Part shown: piece by piece, positions 63,777 through 64,000 of the stretch
How positions within the stretch are numbered: position 1 is the stretch's first letter
How the letters are laid out: each line of letters begins with the position of its first letter
From: Arthrobacter liuii
GTDB taxonomy: Bacteria; Actinomycetota; Actinomycetes; Actinomycetales; Micrococcaceae
DNA length: 64,000 bases
Reading direction: 5' to 3'
NCBI RefSeq assembly: GCF_014639275.1
Contig: NZ_BMFW01000008.1
Span: forward strand, 660 to 64,659
Position numbers and translations under genes: made by a program
The notes under the pieces: model-generated
The model's database searches: none
What the model was told of the DNA's origin: nothing
The model's input: the letters and a program-made list of their open reading frames with translations, nothing else

Positions 63777-64000
63777 GTGGGCGGCAGATCTTCGGAGCAG
63801 TGGGCGCGGCAGCAGGACCGGCCGGACACGGTGGCGGTGGACGTCCTGGTGCCCACGTGCAACCGGCCCGCCGAACTCGCCGTCACTCTTGCGGGACTTG
63901 CCGCACAGCATGAACCCGCGTTCGCCGTCGTCATCAGCGACCAGTCAGCGGGGCAGCCCGCGTGGGAGCACCCTGCTGCCACGGCGATGGTGCGCGTACT
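63777..64000 (+). CDS. Family 2 glycosyltransferase, N-terminal part only
   Basis: The gene starts at a GTG behind GGGAGG and leaves the window after 74 codons. VAVDVLVPTCNRPAELAVTL followed by AGLAAQ is the first strand and helix of GT-A family 2 glycosyltransferases, and VVISDQS corresponds to the following strand. The DxD motif lies beyond the edge. The acceptor and sugar are unknown. Confidence 0.75.
   Translation, partial: MGGRSSEQWARQQDRPDTVAVDVLVPTCNRPAELAVTLAGLAAQHEPAFAVVISDQSAGQPAWEHPAATAMVRV

Overview
The window looks like chromosome of a high-GC actinobacterium close to Arthrobacter/Pseudarthrobacter (Micrococcaceae). This rests on strong G/C preference at third codon positions, frequent GTG and TTG starts, actinobacterial families (polyprenol-phosphomannose mannosyltransferases, DUF6480, DUF6328, DUF6766, an Rv2629/Balon-type hibernation factor, an LAxTG sortase substrate) and sugar ABC importers without their own ATPase. 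No rRNA, tRNA, CRISPR array, transposase or prophage gene was recognised. The assignment is inference from gene content; no database was searched.

Layout. 0-5.5 kb: a cut-off stress-type gene, a MarR regulator and a ribosome hibernation factor sharing AGTAAGC promoter elements; then a lipoprotein, an alditol oxidase, a hydrolase and remnants of a pentapeptide protein and of RsgA. 5.6-16.6 kb: a membrane GGDEF protein, then a seven-gene sugar uptake and oxidation operon (binding protein, two permeases, two Gfo/Idh dehydrogenases, a TIM-barrel isomerase and a ThuA protein) divergent from a LacI regulator and an enolase-superfamily sugar-acid dehydratase. 16.7-18.8 kb: a deletion scar joining a SulP transporter to the tail of an oxidoreductase. 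19-23.5 kb: three GT-C mannosyltransferases for lipoglycan or mannan synthesis. 24-29.6 kb: an HIBADH-like reductase, a dead aldehyde dehydrogenase, and an AraC/VOC/UvrA-like/MOSC operon. 30-36.6 kb: a secreted GH16 glucanase, a MacB-type ABC exporter, a dead homoserine dehydrogenase and an alarmone synthetase. 36.6-41.3 kb: LacI repressor divergent from nucleoside hydrolase, MFS transporter and ribokinase (nucleoside salvage). 41.3-47.7 kb: a short-chain dehydrogenase, cell-surface proteins, cyclodeaminase, hydrolase, PfkB kinase and a sulfonate-type binding protein, with two related long palindromes between convergent genes. 47.7-49.4 kb: two adjacent pseudogenes (UmuC-like polymerase, epimerase). 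49.7-52.5 kb: small metabolic and stress genes. 52.5-57 kb: a cyclic-di-GMP unit (histidine kinase, GGDEF-EAL, EAL). 57-64 kb: methyltransferase, small disordered proteins, dehydrogenases, glycerate kinase, two small membrane proteins and the start of a glycosyltransferase.

The most striking general feature is gene decay: ten broken or truncated genes on an otherwise tidy chromosome. Two are broken by exact short tandem duplications (14 bp and 7 bp) whose removal restores the frame, and one secreted protein is split at a run of nine cytosines. The most promising functional units are the sugar oxidation operon, the AGTAAGC-linked hibernation-factor promoters, the AraC/VOC/UvrA/MOSC operon and the palindrome family between convergent genes.
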